This document shows, in pieces, positions 49,213-57,839 of a stretch of DNA of 64,000 bases. Numbering within the stretch: position 1 is the stretch's first letter; each line of letters begins with the position of its first letter. Source of the DNA: Streptomyces sp. NBC_00250 (lineage in GTDB: Bacteria > Actinomycetota > Actinomycetes > Streptomycetales > Streptomycetaceae); assembly GCF_036192275.1 (NCBI RefSeq), contig NZ_CP108088.1, forward strand, positions 4,775,501 to 4,839,500, read 5' to 3'. The notes beneath the pieces were generated by a model. That model was not told the DNA's origin. It searched no databases and worked only from the letters and a program-made list of their open reading frames with translations. Made by a program: the position numbers and the translations under genes.

Positions 49213-51327
49213 TCAGCAGTCCTTCGCCGAGTCCGGCTCGTTCAGCTCGAACCAGATCGCCTTGCCCTCGCCGCGCGGGTCGACGCCCCACGCGTCCGCG
49301 AGCATCTCCATCAGGAGCAGGCCGCGTCCGCTCGACGCCATCTCGCCCGGGTGGCGCTTGTGCGGCAGTTCGTCGCTCGTGTCGGAGACCTCGACGCGCA
49401 GCCGCCGGGACTTCTCGCCGCACGCGACCTCGGCGACGAACAGCGCGTCGCCGTCCGTGTGCACGAGGACGTTGGTGACCATCTCGGAGACCATGAGGAC
49501 CGCCGAGTCGAGCTGGTCCTCGTCCGCCCAGTCGTGCAGCAGCTGCCGCATCTGCTCGCGCGCCTCGGCGATCCGCTCCGGCTCGGCCTGGGCGATCGTC
49601 ATCAGGGTGCGGCGCGGGGCCTCGGCCGGCGCCCCGCCGGGCCGGCGGGAGAGCAGCAGGACGGCGATGTCGTCCTCGCGGCGGTCGGCGAGCGGACCGG
49701 TCGTGTGGTGGGAGCCGGGGCCGTGGACGGCCTCCACGAGGGCGTCGGCGAGGTGTTCCAGATCCTCGCCGTCGTGTGACTCCAGGAGTTCCCTGACCCG
49801 ATCCCAGCCCGTGTCGAGGTCATGCCCGCCGGTCTCCAGGAGGCCGTCGGTGCAGATCATCAGAGTCTCGCCGGGTTCCAGGGTGAGCCGGGTGGTGGGG
49901 TAGTCGGTGTCCGGATCGATGCCGAGGGGGAGACCGCCGGCGGTGGGCCTGAGAAGAACCGTTCCGTCGTTCATCCGGACCGCCGGGTCCGGATGCCCGG
50001 CCCGCGCGATGTCGACCGTCCCCGTCTCCAGGTCGACCTCCAGGTAGAGGCAGGTGGCGAAGCGCGGCCCGCCGTTCTCCTCCCCGTCGTCGCCGTCGGT
50101 GATCCCGTACAGGAAGCGCGAGGCGCGGGAGAGGACGGCGTCCGGCCGGTGGCCCTCGGAGGCGTACGCGCGCAGGGCGATCCGCAGCTGCCCCATCAGG
50201 CCGGCCGCGCGGACGTCGTGGCCCTGGACGTCGCCGATGACGAGCGCGATGCGTCCGGAACCGCGCCCGCCGGTGCGGGAGGTGCCGCCGGGCAGCCGGA
50301 TCATGTCGTACCAGTCGCCGCCGACCTGCAGCCCGCCGCCGGTCGGCACGTACCGGGCGGCGACCTGGATGCCGGGGATGCCGGGCCCGAGGACCGGCAT
50401 CATCGTCCGCTGGAGGCCGAGCGACAGCTCGCGCTCGGACTCGGCCACGCCCGCGCGTGCGAGGGCCTGGGCGAGCATCCGCGCCACCGTCGTGAGCACC
50501 GAACGCTCGTCGGGGGTGAAGGCGACCGGGTGCTTGAAGGCCGCCATCCAGGCCCCCATCGTGCGGCCGGCGACGATCAGCGGCACGAAGGCCCAGGAAC
50601 GGCGCCCGAAGCGCTGCGCGAGCGGCCAGGTCATCGGGAAGCGGCGCAGGTACTCGTCGGGGGTCGGCAGATAGATCGCCCGGCCCGTCCGCGCGACCTC
50701 CGCCGCCGGATAGTCGGTGTCCAGGGACATCGACGAGAACGGCCCCTCGTCGCCCTCGCTGTGCCCGTGGTGGCCGATGACCGTCAGCCGGTCGCCCGCC
50801 ACGCCGAAGACCGCGAGCCCGTCCGGCGAGAATCCGGGCATCGACAGCGAGGCCGCCACCCGCAGCACCTCGGCCGTCGACCGCGCCTCCGCGAGCGCCC
50901 GCCCGGCGTCCAGCAGGAAGGCCTCGCGGGAACGGCGCCAGTCACCCGTGATGGGCGTACGGGCGGCGGTCCCCGGCAACTGCTCGGCGACCTCCTGGAG
51001 GGTGCCGACCAGCTGGTAGTCGTTCCCCTGGATGAGCGGTTTCGACCTGCTCCGTACGGTACGGATCACCCGGCCGTGCGTGTCCATGATCCGCAGCCGC
51101 GCTTCGGCGAGCGTCCCCTCGGCGACGGCGAGGTTCACGACCCCGTCGATCTCGTTCCAGTCGACCGGGTGAAATCGCGAGCGCACGGCCGCTTCGGACA
51201 GCCGGACGGGCTCCGCGGGCAGCCCGAGCAGCCGGGCGGCCTCGGCGTCGAGCGAGACGATCCCGGACGCGTTGTCCCAGCGCCACAGGCCGGTCGCGAT
51301 CGCGGCCAGGACGTCCTCGGTGCGCAT
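49213..51327 (-). CDS. PAS-GAF-SpoIIE phosphatase-HATPase signalling protein
   Basis: This 704-residue multidomain regulator probably controls an anti-sigma factor antagonist. Residues about 1-110 are PAS-like (IATGLWRWDNASGIVSLDAEAARLLGLP), about 135-295 GAF (LRVAASLSMPGFSPDGLAVFG...TTVARMLAQALARA), about 320-555 a PP2C-type SpoIIE phosphatase (GGDWYDMIRLPGG, GRIALVIGDVQGHDVRAA, DIARAGHPDPAV, DDIAVLLLSRR metal-site Asp residues), and about 590-695 an anti-sigma-type HATPase (MVSEMVTNVLVHTDGDALF, SGRGLLLMEMLADAWG). This is the common Streptomyces partner-switching design, with phosphatase and kinase on one chain. No sigma or antagonist gene is nearby. Confidence 0.93.
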   Translation of the reverse strand: MRTEDVLAAIATGLWRWDNASGIVSLDAEAARLLGLPAEPVRLSEAAVRSRFHPVDWNEIDGVVNLAVAEGTLAEARLRIMDTHGRVIRTVRSRSKPLIQGNDYQLVGTLQEVAEQLPGTAARTPITGDWRRSREAFLLDAGRALAEARSTAEVLRVAASLSMPGFSPDGLAVFGVAGDRLTVIGHHGHSEGDEGPFSSMSLDTDYPAAEVARTGRAIYLPTPDEYLRRFPMTWPLAQRFGRRSWAFVPLIVAGRTMGAWMAAFKHPVAFTPDERSVLTTVARMLAQALARAGVAESERELSLGLQRTMMPVLGPGIPGIQVAARYVPTGGGLQVGGDWYDMIRLPGGTSRTGGRGSGRIALVIGDVQGHDVRAAGLMGQLRIALRAYASEGHRPDAVLSRASRFLYGITDGDDGEENGGPRFATCLYLEVDLETGTVDIARAGHPDPAVRMNDGTVLLRPTAGGLPLGIDPDTDYPTTRLTLEPGETLMICTDGLLETGGHDLDTGWDRVRELLESHDGEDLEHLADALVEAVHGPGSHHTTGPLADRREDDIAVLLLSRRPGGAPAEAPRRTLMTIAQAEPERIAEAREQMRQLLHDWADEDQLDSAVLMVSEMVTNVLVHTDGDALFVAEVACGEKSRRLRVEVSDTSDELPHKRHPGEMASSGRGLLLMEMLADAWGVDPRGEGKAIWFELNEPDSAKDC

Positions 51328-51497
51328 TGCCCCACTTTATGAATATCGGACACCAGGTCGCCACCGAGAGTATTCGAAAAGCGATCTTGGCCCGGCCGGT
51401 ACTCTGGGTGCGTCTGCCCGCGTGTCCTGTGACATCTGTGACAGGGACCACGGGCGGCGGTCCACGACCCAAGATCCCGAAGACTGGATGAACGACG

Positions 51498-53324
51498 ATG
51501 CATCGGTACAGGTCCCACACCTGCGGCGAGCTCCGCGCCTCTGACGTCGGCACCGACGTCCGGCTGAGCGGCTGGCTGCACAATCGGCGCGACCTGGGCG
51601 GCATCCTCTTCATCGATCTGCGCGACCACTACGGCATCACGCAGCTCGTCGCCCGGCCCGGCACCGCCGCCGCCGAGGTCCTCGACAAGCTGACGAAGGA
51701 GACCGTCGTCCGCGTCGACGGCAAGGTCGTCTCGCGTGGCGCGGAGAACGTCAACCCGGAGCTCGCCACCGGCGACATCGAGATCGAGGCCGTCACGGTC
51801 GAGGTCCTGGGCGCCGCCAAGCAGATCCCCTTCACCATCAACGCCGACGACGGCGTCAACGAGGAGCGGCGCCTGGAGTACCGCTTCCTCGACCTGCGCC
51901 GCGAGCGCATGCACCGCAACATCATGCTGCGCTCCGCCGTCATCGCCTCCATCCGCTCCAAGATGGTGGCCCTCGGCTTCAACGAGATGGCGACCCCGAT
52001 CCTCGCCGCGACCTCCCCCGAGGGCGCCCGCGACTTCGTCGTCCCGTCCCGCCTGAACCCGGGCAAGTTCTACGCGCTGCCGCAGGCGCCGCAGCAGTTC
52101 AAGCAGCTGCTGATGATCTCCGGCTTCGACCGGTACTTCCAGATCGCGCCCTGCTTCCGCGACGAGGACGCCCGCGCGGACCGTTCGCCGGGCGAGTTCT
52201 ACCAGCTCGACGTCGAGATGAGCTTCGTCGAGCAGGAGGACGTCTTCCAGCCGATCGAGAAGCTCATGACGGAGCTCTTCGAGGAGTTCGGCGGCGGTCG
52301 CCACGTCACCTCGCCGTTCCCGCGGATCCCGTTCCGCGAGTCGATGCTGAAGTACGGCAACGACAAGCCCGACCTGCGTACGGCCCTGGAACTCGTCGAC
52401 ATCTCCGACGTCTTCGAGGCGTCGGAGTTCAAGGCCTTCGCGGGCAAGCACGTCCGTGCCCTGGCCGTCCCGAACACGGGCGACCAGCCGCGCAAGTTCT
52501 TCGACCAGCTCGGCGACTTCGCCGTCTCCCTCGGCGCCAAGGGCCTGGCCTGGGTGCGCGTCGGCGAGGGCAACGCCCTCACCGGCCCCATCGCCAAGTT
52601 CCTCACCGAGGAGAACGTCAAGGTCCTCACCGAGCGCCTCGGCCTGGAGCCCGGCCACGCGATCTTCTTCGGCGCGGGCGAGTTCGACGAGGTCTCCAAG
52701 ATCATGGGCCCGGTCCGGGTCGAGGCCGCCAAGCGCGCCGGCCAGTTCGAGGAGAACGTCTTCCGCTTCGCGTGGATCGTCGACTTCCCGATGTACGAGA
52801 AGGACGAGGAGACCGGCAAGATCGACTTCTCGCACAACCCCTTCTCGATGCCGCAGGGCGGCCTTGAGGCCCTGGAGACCCAGGACCCGCTGGACGTCCT
52901 CGGCTGGCAGTACGACATCGTCTGCAACGGCATCGAGCTGTCCTCGGGCGCGATCCGGAACCACGAGCCCGAGATCATGTTCAAGGCCTTCGAGATCGCG
53001 GGCTACTCGCGCGAGACGGTCGAGCACGAGTTCGCGGGCATGCTCCGCGCCTTCGAGTACGGCGCCCCGCCGCACGGCGGCATCGCCCCCGGCGTCGACC
53101 GCATCGTGATGCTCCTGGCCGACGAGCCGAACATCCGCGAGACGATCGCCTTCCCGCTCAACGGCAACGCCCAGGACCTCCTGATGGGCGCCCCGACCGA
53201 GCTGGACGAGTCCCGCCTGCGCGAGCTGAACATCCAGCTCCGCAAGCCGGTCGAGAAGGCGGCCCCGAAGCCGACCGAGGACCGCCCGGTGACGGACGCG
53301 GTGCACCCGGACGCGGCGCGCTAG
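51498..53324 (+). CDS. aspS: Aspartyl-tRNA synthetase
   Basis: This class IIb synthetase of 608 residues charges tRNA-Asp. An N-terminal OB-fold anticodon domain ([27 protein letters not shown]) is followed by class II motif 1 ([25 protein letters not shown]), motif 2 ([24 protein letters not shown]), the bacterial GAD insertion (about 285-415), and motif 3 ([13 protein letters not shown]). It is full length for bacterial AspRS. The 170-bp leader has no recognisable T-box; ATG 51498 is preceded by a GAAGACTGG context. A 19-bp hairpin terminates it. Confidence 0.97.
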   Translation: MHRYRSHTCGELRASDVGTDVRLSGWLHNRRDLGGILFIDLRDHYGITQLVARPGTAAAEVLDKLTKETVVRVDGKVVSRGAENVNPELATGDIEIEAVTVEVLGAAKQIPFTINADDGVNEERRLEYRFLDLRRERMHRNIMLRSAVIASIRSKMVALGFNEMATPILAATSPEGARDFVVPSRLNPGKFYALPQAPQQFKQLLMISGFDRYFQIAPCFRDEDARADRSPGEFYQLDVEMSFVEQEDVFQPIEKLMTELFEEFGGGRHVTSPFPRIPFRESMLKYGNDKPDLRTALELVDISDVFEASEFKAFAGKHVRALAVPNTGDQPRKFFDQLGDFAVSLGAKGLAWVRVGEGNALTGPIAKFLTEENVKVLTERLGLEPGHAIFFGAGEFDEVSKIMGPVRVEAAKRAGQFEENVFRFAWIVDFPMYEKDEETGKIDFSHNPFSMPQGGLEALETQDPLDVLGWQYDIVCNGIELSSGAIRNHEPEIMFKAFEIAGYSRETVEHEFAGMLRAFEYGAPPHGGIAPGVDRIVMLLADEPNIRETIAFPLNGNAQDLLMGAPTELDESRLRELNIQLRKPVEKAAPKPTEDRPVTDAVHPDAAR

Positions 53325-53341
53325 TCACTGACGTTCTGTCA

Positions 53342-53383
53342 CTGAAGGGGCCCGGAACCAGCGATGGTTCCGGGCCCCTTCAG
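53342..53383. terminator. 19-bp perfect bidirectional hairpin after aspS
   Basis: CTGAAGGGGCCCGGAACCA (53342-53360), loop GCGA, exact complement (53365-53383). The stop codon of the convergent XRE-cupin gene (53380-53382) lies inside the right arm. Confidence 0.9.
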
Positions 53384-53988
53384 GTTCTGCGCGAGATGAC
53401 CATGATGTATTCGCAGGGAGCGTTCGTCCGGTTGGCGAAGCCGTGGTCCGCGTCGGCCTGGAAGAACAGGGAGTCGCCTGCGTTCAGGGTCTCGCTGATC
53501 CCGCCGATCGCGACGGTGAGGGCGCCTTCGAGCACCACGAGTTGTTTCTCCGTACCCGCCGGATACGCGGGCAGCAGCCCGGTGGAGACCTGCGCGGGGA
53601 GGTGGTGGAAGACCATCTCGGCTCGTCCCGCTCCCGGGGCCGCTGACACGATGTGCCGCTCGAAGCCGGTTTCCGGGTCACGGAAAGCGGGGCGCTCGCT
53701 CTTGCGCATGACAACGGCCACCCCGGACGCGGCAGCAGCCGGCGCACCGACCAGGTCCGAGAGCGACACGTCGAGCGCGTGGGCGATCTTGGACGCGACG
53801 CCGATCGTCGGGCTCTTCTCGCCGCGTTCGACCTTGGACAGCATCGCCCGGCTGACCGACGACTGTGTGGACAGCTGCTCCAGCGTCAGGTCCGCCTCCT
53901 CGCGGCGTCGCCGCACGTTACGGCCGAACGCGCCGGCCAGGTCGTCACCGTGCTGTGGTCCGGCCGCGTTTTCGTCTTGCTTGGCCAC
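53380..53988 (-). CDS. XRE-family regulator with C-terminal cupin domain
   Basis: This 202-residue regulator has an HTH (NVRRRREEADLTLEQLSTQSSVSRAMLSKVERGEKSPTIGVASKIAHAL, residues about 24-72) followed by a cupin sensor (LPAYPAGTEKQLVVLEGALTVAIGGISETLNAGDSLFFQADADHGFANR). This HTH-cupin class represses small transport or detoxification operons and senses a small ligand. It is divergent from an MBL hydrolase across 123 bp holding two matched dyads. GTG 53988 follows GAGGAG. The C-terminal residues overlap the aspS terminator. Confidence 0.92.
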   Translation of the reverse strand: MAKQDENAAGPQHGDDLAGAFGRNVRRRREEADLTLEQLSTQSSVSRAMLSKVERGEKSPTIGVASKIAHALDVSLSDLVGAPAAAASGVAVVMRKSERPAFRDPETGFERHIVSAAPGAGRAEMVFHHLPAQVSTGLLPAYPAGTEKQLVVLEGALTVAIGGISETLNAGDSLFFQADADHGFANRTNAPCEYIMVISRRT

Positions 53989-54035
53989 CGTGCTCCTCGA
54001 TCCATGGGTACCGCGCTGCCCACCAGTGTAGGTTT

Positions 54036-54070
54036 TCTCCGATAGGAGATTCCGATCTCCTATCGGAGAT
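54036..54070. promoter_or_regulatory. Twin dyad operator in the XRE-cupin/MBL divergent promoter
   Basis: TCTCC-GATA-GGAGA (54036-54049) and TCTCC-TATC-GGAGA (54056-54069) are two 14-bp dyads. Together they are also a perfect 15-bp inverted repeat around TCCG (54051-54054). An ideal binding site for two XRE-cupin dimers. Confidence 0.85.
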
Positions 54071-54111
54071 ACGCGATGTGCGATGTGCGCCCGACACGAC
54101 GGAGGGGTTCC

Positions 54112-54930
54112 ATGCGTTTGATCTCAAGTGGCCGGCACCATGCCACGTTCGAATTAGGCGACCTGCAGGTGATCTCGTTGCGAGACGGGTACATCGACAT
54201 GCCGCCGACACGGCTCCGCGACGAGGACGGGCGCACGCTCGACGAGCTGCCGGCCGCCGTCCCGCTGGCCGACGACAACCTGCGGCTGTCGGTCAACGCC
54301 TTCTACGTCACCGATGGCACGCGGTCGGTTCTCATCGACACCGGCGCGTCCGACGTCTGGCACGACCCCACCATGGGATTGATCTACGACGCGCTCGACG
54401 AAGCGGGAATCGACCGCGCGGATGTCACCGATGTGGCCATCACCCACCGGCACGAAGACCACGTGAGCGGCCTGATCGCGCCGGACGGCGCAGAGGCGTT
54501 CACCGAACTCGAGCGCGTGTGGATCGGCGCGGGCGACACCTCGGTGTTCACGGGGCGGCTCGAACCGATCCGTGACCGCGTCGTACCCGTGTCGGAGAAG
54601 GTCGCGATCAACGACTGGACCACCGCGATCCCGACACCGGGCCACACGCCCGGTCACACCGTCTACGAGATCAGCAGCGGCACCGACCGTCTTCTCGTCT
54701 GGGGTGACACCGTGCACGTTCCCACGCTCCAGTTCGATCAGCCGAACGTGTCCTGGGAACTCGACGGCGACCAGCCCCAGGCGCGCGCCGCGCGAGCGGC
54801 ACTCCTCGAACAACTGGCCCAACCGCACCACTTCGTGGCCGGTGCCCACCTCGACTCACCCGGCATCGCCCGCGTGACCCCCTCCGGCGACGGTTATGCG
54901 CTGGAGTACCTCGCACCACCGATCGGCTGA
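54112..54930 (+). CDS. Metallo-beta-lactamase-fold hydrolase containing a TTA codon
   Basis: This 272-residue MBL hydrolase has AFYVTDGTRSVLIDTGA, the metal motif VAITHRHEDHVSGL (HxHxDH-type, here HRHEDH), PTPGHTPGHTVYEI and LVWGDTVHV (bridging Asp). Related proteins include lactonases and quorum-quenching enzymes, but the substrate is unassigned. Leu15 is encoded by TTA (54154-54156), the only TTA I found in any gene of the window, so translation should depend on the bldA tRNA. Early codons TTG, TCA, AGT are also rare. GGAGGGG precedes ATG 54112. Regulated by the divergent XRE-cupin protein (inferred). Confidence 0.9.
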   Translation: MRLISSGRHHATFELGDLQVISLRDGYIDMPPTRLRDEDGRTLDELPAAVPLADDNLRLSVNAFYVTDGTRSVLIDTGASDVWHDPTMGLIYDALDEAGIDRADVTDVAITHRHEDHVSGLIAPDGAEAFTELERVWIGAGDTSVFTGRLEPIRDRVVPVSEKVAINDWTTAIPTPGHTPGHTVYEISSGTDRLLVWGDTVHVPTLQFDQPNVSWELDGDQPQARAARAALLEQLAQPHHFVAGAHLDSPGIARVTPSGDGYALEYLAPPIG

Positions 54931-55799
54931 TCGAGCCTGTCGGCTGCGGGCGTACAGGTGCCGCAGGTGCCCGGTTCGGGGGCGCGGTAGGCGCGGTCGC
55001 AGGTGTCGCAGTTCTGGAGGGGGTGGCGGGTGGCCGGGTTCTCGCTCGGGGCGCGGAAGGGCGGCAGGGGCGGGAGTTGGGCCGTGAGGCGGTGGGCCAG
55101 GAGTGCGGCCGGGCGGTGCAGCGTTTCCGGGGGCAGGTCGTGGGTCAGGGCGCGGTGGACGGCCTCGGGGGTGAGATCCCGCTCCAGCCAGGCGGCGACG
55201 CCCGGGACGAGGTGTTCGGCATCCGTGGCGGAGATCAGGAGCCGGGGGTCCTCGCGGCGGAGTCCGGAGAGGACTCCGAGGGCGGTCCGGAGGAGGTCCG
55301 GGGTGGGGTACACGGGCTGCGGTACGGCGGGCAGGGCGCGGCGGCGCGGTGGTTTCTCCACGACCCGTCGGGGCCGGGGGCTCGGTTCGTCCGCGCCGTC
55401 CGTCCTGCCCGGCTGGTTGCAGGAGACCGTACGGGTGACCATGCGGCCCCCGTCGGTACGTACGCGGGTACGTCGCAGATAGCCGTGGGTTTCGAGCTCC
55501 CGGAGGGAGGCCGCGATCCGGGTCTTTCCCTCGGGGAAGCGGCCGGCGAGGCTGTCGATGTCGACCTGGGCGCCGGTCGGGAGCGACTGGATGTGCAGGG
55601 CCAGGCCGATGGCCGTCAGCGACAGGGCGTCGTGCTGGGCGAGGTGATTGCCGACCACCGTGAAGCGGGTGGTGTGACGGGTGTTGTCGTGGACGACACC
55701 GCCGCCGTAGTGCCTGCGGGCAATACGAGAGGAGGAGTGGCTTTTCCCGTCGTTACGGGACTGGGAGCGCGCGGGCACGCTAGTGTTTTGGGTACCCAT
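54894..55799 (-). CDS. Helix-turn-helix protein of the Streptomyces-specific DUF-type family
   Basis: The 301-residue protein has a winged-helix core TRFTVVGNHLAQHDALSLTAIGLALHIQSLPTGAQVDIDSLAGRFPEGKTRIAASLRELETHGYLRRTRV (residues about 43-115), which recalls a family of Streptomyces HTH proteins found beside WhiJ/DUF397 genes. The C-terminal part ends with a possible zinc ribbon (NCDTCDRAYRAPEPGTCGTC, Cys4). The N-terminus is Ser/Arg/His-rich. ATG 55799 is chosen, but an internal GTG just before HDNTRHTTRF is also possible. It overlaps the convergent MBL gene by 37 bp. A 295-bp region upstream shows no gene and no clear promoter. Confidence 0.75.
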   Translation of the reverse strand: MGTQNTSVPARSQSRNDGKSHSSSRIARRHYGGGVVHDNTRHTTRFTVVGNHLAQHDALSLTAIGLALHIQSLPTGAQVDIDSLAGRFPEGKTRIAASLRELETHGYLRRTRVRTDGGRMVTRTVSCNQPGRTDGADEPSPRPRRVVEKPPRRRALPAVPQPVYPTPDLLRTALGVLSGLRREDPRLLISATDAEHLVPGVAAWLERDLTPEAVHRALTHDLPPETLHRPAALLAHRLTAQLPPLPPFRAPSENPATRHPLQNCDTCDRAYRAPEPGTCGTCTPAADRLDQPIGGARYSSA

Positions 55800-56094
55800 C
55801 GGGAAGGGCCTACTTCCTTGGTGGTCAGGCCCTCGCCTTTGGGATTCGCGGTCCCGGCGGGGGCCGACGCATGTCAGCGGTGATGTGGTCTGTCGCGCCG
55901 AGCGTAGATCAAGCAACCCGGTCCAAAGCCAGCCGACTTGGGGTATTTCACCCGAGTGAGTGAGTCCGGCCCGAGCGGGGCGGAGGGGTGGGGCTTGGTG
56001 GGGGTTCTTTCTCTCTGTGGTCGTCCTTGAGGAGACCGTCCGCCCCACCGGAGTCCACATTTCCGGGGTTCGGTGACCGCTCCTTCTGTGCAGG

Positions 56095-56526
56095 TCAGGG
56101 GCGTGGCAGGTCGAGTTCGGCCCATGCGGTCTTCCTCGGTACGGGACCGATCCCGACGCCCCACCGGTCGGCCAGCGCCTCGACGAGGAGCAGCCCGCGT
56201 CCGGAGTCGCCCTCGGGGGAGGGCGGTTGGAGGCGCGGGAGGCTCTCGCCCCGGGTGTCCGTCACCTCGATACGAAGGACCTCCGGCTGCGACCGGAGCG
56301 CCAGCCGGAAGCTCCGGCCGGCTACCCGGCCGTGCGTCGCGGCGTTCGCGGCGAGTTCGGCGACGACGTGGGTGGCGGCCTCCCTCACGTCGTACGGCAC
56401 CTCGTGATCCCGCATCCACTCGACGGCGAGCAGCCGGGCGAGCCGGGCCCCGCGTGGCGTGGGCGACAGGAGCACGCTGAAGTGACGTGTCGACGGGGGT
56501 ACTTGGGTGGTGTTCTGCTGATTCAC
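56095..56526 (-). CDS. HATPase_c_2 (anti-sigma/RsbW-like) ATP-binding protein
   Basis: This 143-residue stand-alone GHKL ATPase domain has RLLAVEWMRDHEVPYDVREAATHVVAELAANAATHGRV (N-box with Glu/Asn), LRIEVTDTRGESLP and DSGRGLLLVEALADRWGV (G1/G2 box). Such proteins are serine kinases/anti-sigma partners, and in Streptomyces they occur next to WhiJ-like XRE and DUF397 genes (abaA-like loci). GTG 56526 has no obvious ribosome site. It is divergent from the WhiJ-like gene across 154 bp carrying four TGTCC boxes. Confidence 0.88.
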   Translation of the reverse strand: MNQQNTTQVPPSTRHFSVLLSPTPRGARLARLLAVEWMRDHEVPYDVREAATHVVAELAANAATHGRVAGRSFRLALRSQPEVLRIEVTDTRGESLPRLQPPSPEGDSGRGLLLVEALADRWGVGIGPVPRKTAWAELDLPRP

Positions 56527-56588
56527 GTCACCGAGCGTGGCCGCCGACGCCTACCGTGAACAGTGACGACGTCGATGCGTAGGGTGAC

Positions 56589-56627
56589 TGTCCGGACCTT
56601 GTCCACTGCTGTCCGGGCTGTCCGGAC
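56589..56627. promoter_or_regulatory. Array of four TGTCC boxes in the HATPase/WhiJ-like divergent promoter
   Basis: TGTCCGGAC (56589), TGTCCACTG (56600), TGTCCGGGC (56610) and TGTCCGGAC (56619) are direct repeats separated by 11, 10 and 9 bp, i.e. nearly one helical turn each. Likely recognised by a DNA-binding protein from this locus. Confidence 0.65.
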
Positions 56628-56680
56628 GCGCCTCGGGGGTAGGGGCATCGCGCCACGAAGGGGCGAGGGAAGGGTGCGGT

Positions 56681-57556
56681 ATGTCGGTGGACGGTGGGGC
56701 GCAGCGGCTCAAGACCGAAGCGGACGAGCCGGGGTGGGAGGTCGATCCCGACGATGACTGGGGTGTGGCCGTAGTCGCCACCGTGGGGCGGCAGTTGAGG
56801 CTGCGGAGGGAGGCGGTGGGGATGCGGGCCGCCGAGCTCGGGACGGCCACCGGCTATGGCGAGGACCTCATCTACAAGATCGAGAGCGGCAAGCGGATCC
56901 CGCGACCCGAGTTCCTGGACAAGGCGGACGAGGTGTTGGGGGCGGGTGGGCTGATCTCGGCGATGAAGGAGGACGTGGCGAAGGTCCGATACCCGAAGAA
57001 GATGCGGGCCTTGGCGAAGATGGAGGAGAGGGCGGTCGAGATCGGCGTGTACGAGTCCATCAACATCGCTGGACTGCTCCAGACGCCAGAGCACGCACGG
57101 GCTCTCATGGAGTCGTGGCTGCCCGCCTACTCGCCTGAGGACTTGGAACGCCGGGTGGCAGCCCGTGTGGCCCGGCAGTCGGTCTTCGAGCGGTCACCCG
57201 CTCCCGCTCTCGGTTTCGTGCTGGAAGAAGCGACGCTGTGCCGCAACGTTGGAGGCACAATGGTGCGGAGACGCCAGCTTGAACGCCTTTTGGAGGTGGG
57301 GCGGTTGAATACCGTCACGCTCCAGGTCATGCCGACGATGAGCGGAGCTCACCCCGGCATGAGCGGAAGGATCGAGTTGCTGAAGTTCGAGGACGGCACG
57401 GCTGTGGGGCGTTCCGACGGCGCGTTCAACGGTCGCCCGGTGTCGGACCTGAAGCAGTTGCGCATCCTTGAGTTGCGGTATGGCACCATCCGGGCTCAGG
57501 CCCTCCCGCCAGGAGAGTCTCTGACCCTCATTGAGCAACTGTTGGGAGAAACATGA
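56681..57556 (+). CDS. WhiJ-like XRE regulator with DUF5753 domain
   Basis: The 291-residue protein has a HTH (ATVGRQLRLRREAVGMRAAELGTATGYGEDLIYKIESGKRIPRPEFL, residues about 33-80) and the actinobacterial DUF5753 sensor domain (INIAGLLQTPEHARALMESW, RVAARVARQSVFERSPAPALGFVLEEATL, RLNTVTLQVMPTMSGAHPGMSGRIELLKF). WhiJ family members pair with DUF397/BldB-type partners and repress development. ATG 56681 is preceded by GAAGGG. It overlaps the DUF397 gene by 4 bp, which is the standard arrangement. Confidence 0.92.
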   Translation: MSVDGGAQRLKTEADEPGWEVDPDDDWGVAVVATVGRQLRLRREAVGMRAAELGTATGYGEDLIYKIESGKRIPRPEFLDKADEVLGAGGLISAMKEDVAKVRYPKKMRALAKMEERAVEIGVYESINIAGLLQTPEHARALMESWLPAYSPEDLERRVAARVARQSVFERSPAPALGFVLEEATLCRNVGGTMVRRRQLERLLEVGRLNTVTLQVMPTMSGAHPGMSGRIELLKFEDGTAVGRSDGAFNGRPVSDLKQLRILELRYGTIRAQALPPGESLTLIEQLLGET

Positions 57557-57762
57557 TCCACAACTCCTGCGCCGGGGACGCCTCCGAACTGGCGTGGTTC
57601 AAGAGCAGCTACAGCAGTGGCCCCGACGGAGACACCTGCATCGAGGTCGCCACCACCCCCGCCACCGTCCACGTCCGCGACTCCAAGAACCTCGGCGGTC
57701 CCCAGCTCGCGCTGACGCCGTCCGCCTGGGCGGGTTTCGTCTCGTACGCCGTCGCCAACTGA
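57553..57762 (+). CDS. DUF397-domain small protein
   Basis: This 69-residue protein is a complete DUF397 domain: LAWFKSSYSSGPDGDTCIEVA, VHVRDSKNLGGPQLALTPSAWAGFV. DUF397 proteins, like their BldB relatives, act with a cognate WhiJ-type XRE regulator, possibly as an anti-regulator or as the toxic half of a paired system. ATG 57553 overlaps the stop of the XRE gene, giving strict co-translation. It is followed by a 77-bp gap with no terminator. Confidence 0.93.
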   Translation: MIHNSCAGDASELAWFKSSYSSGPDGDTCIEVATTPATVHVRDSKNLGGPQLALTPSAWAGFVSYAVAN

Positions 57763-57839
57763 CGTGGGCGTACACGTACACAGGAAGCCACAGCCCGCTC
57801 TCACGTTCCTGACAGGCGCGGTTCCTAGGGTCCTCGCCC

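Noticed and set aside
51328..51497. Possible T-box or other riboswitch leader of aspS
   Set aside because: No T-box sequence or specifier stem was seen; only a weak imperfect hairpin around CTGTGACATCTGTGACAG. Actinobacterial T-boxes are known mainly for ileS.
56599..56607. TTGTCCACT read as a DnaA box
   Set aside because: One mismatch from the consensus, and it is better explained as part of the four-membered TGTCC array.
53380..57762. A prophage or integrative element covering the accessory regulators
   Set aside because: No integrase, attachment-site repeats, tRNA or replication gene was found, and the flanking genes are contiguous core genes.
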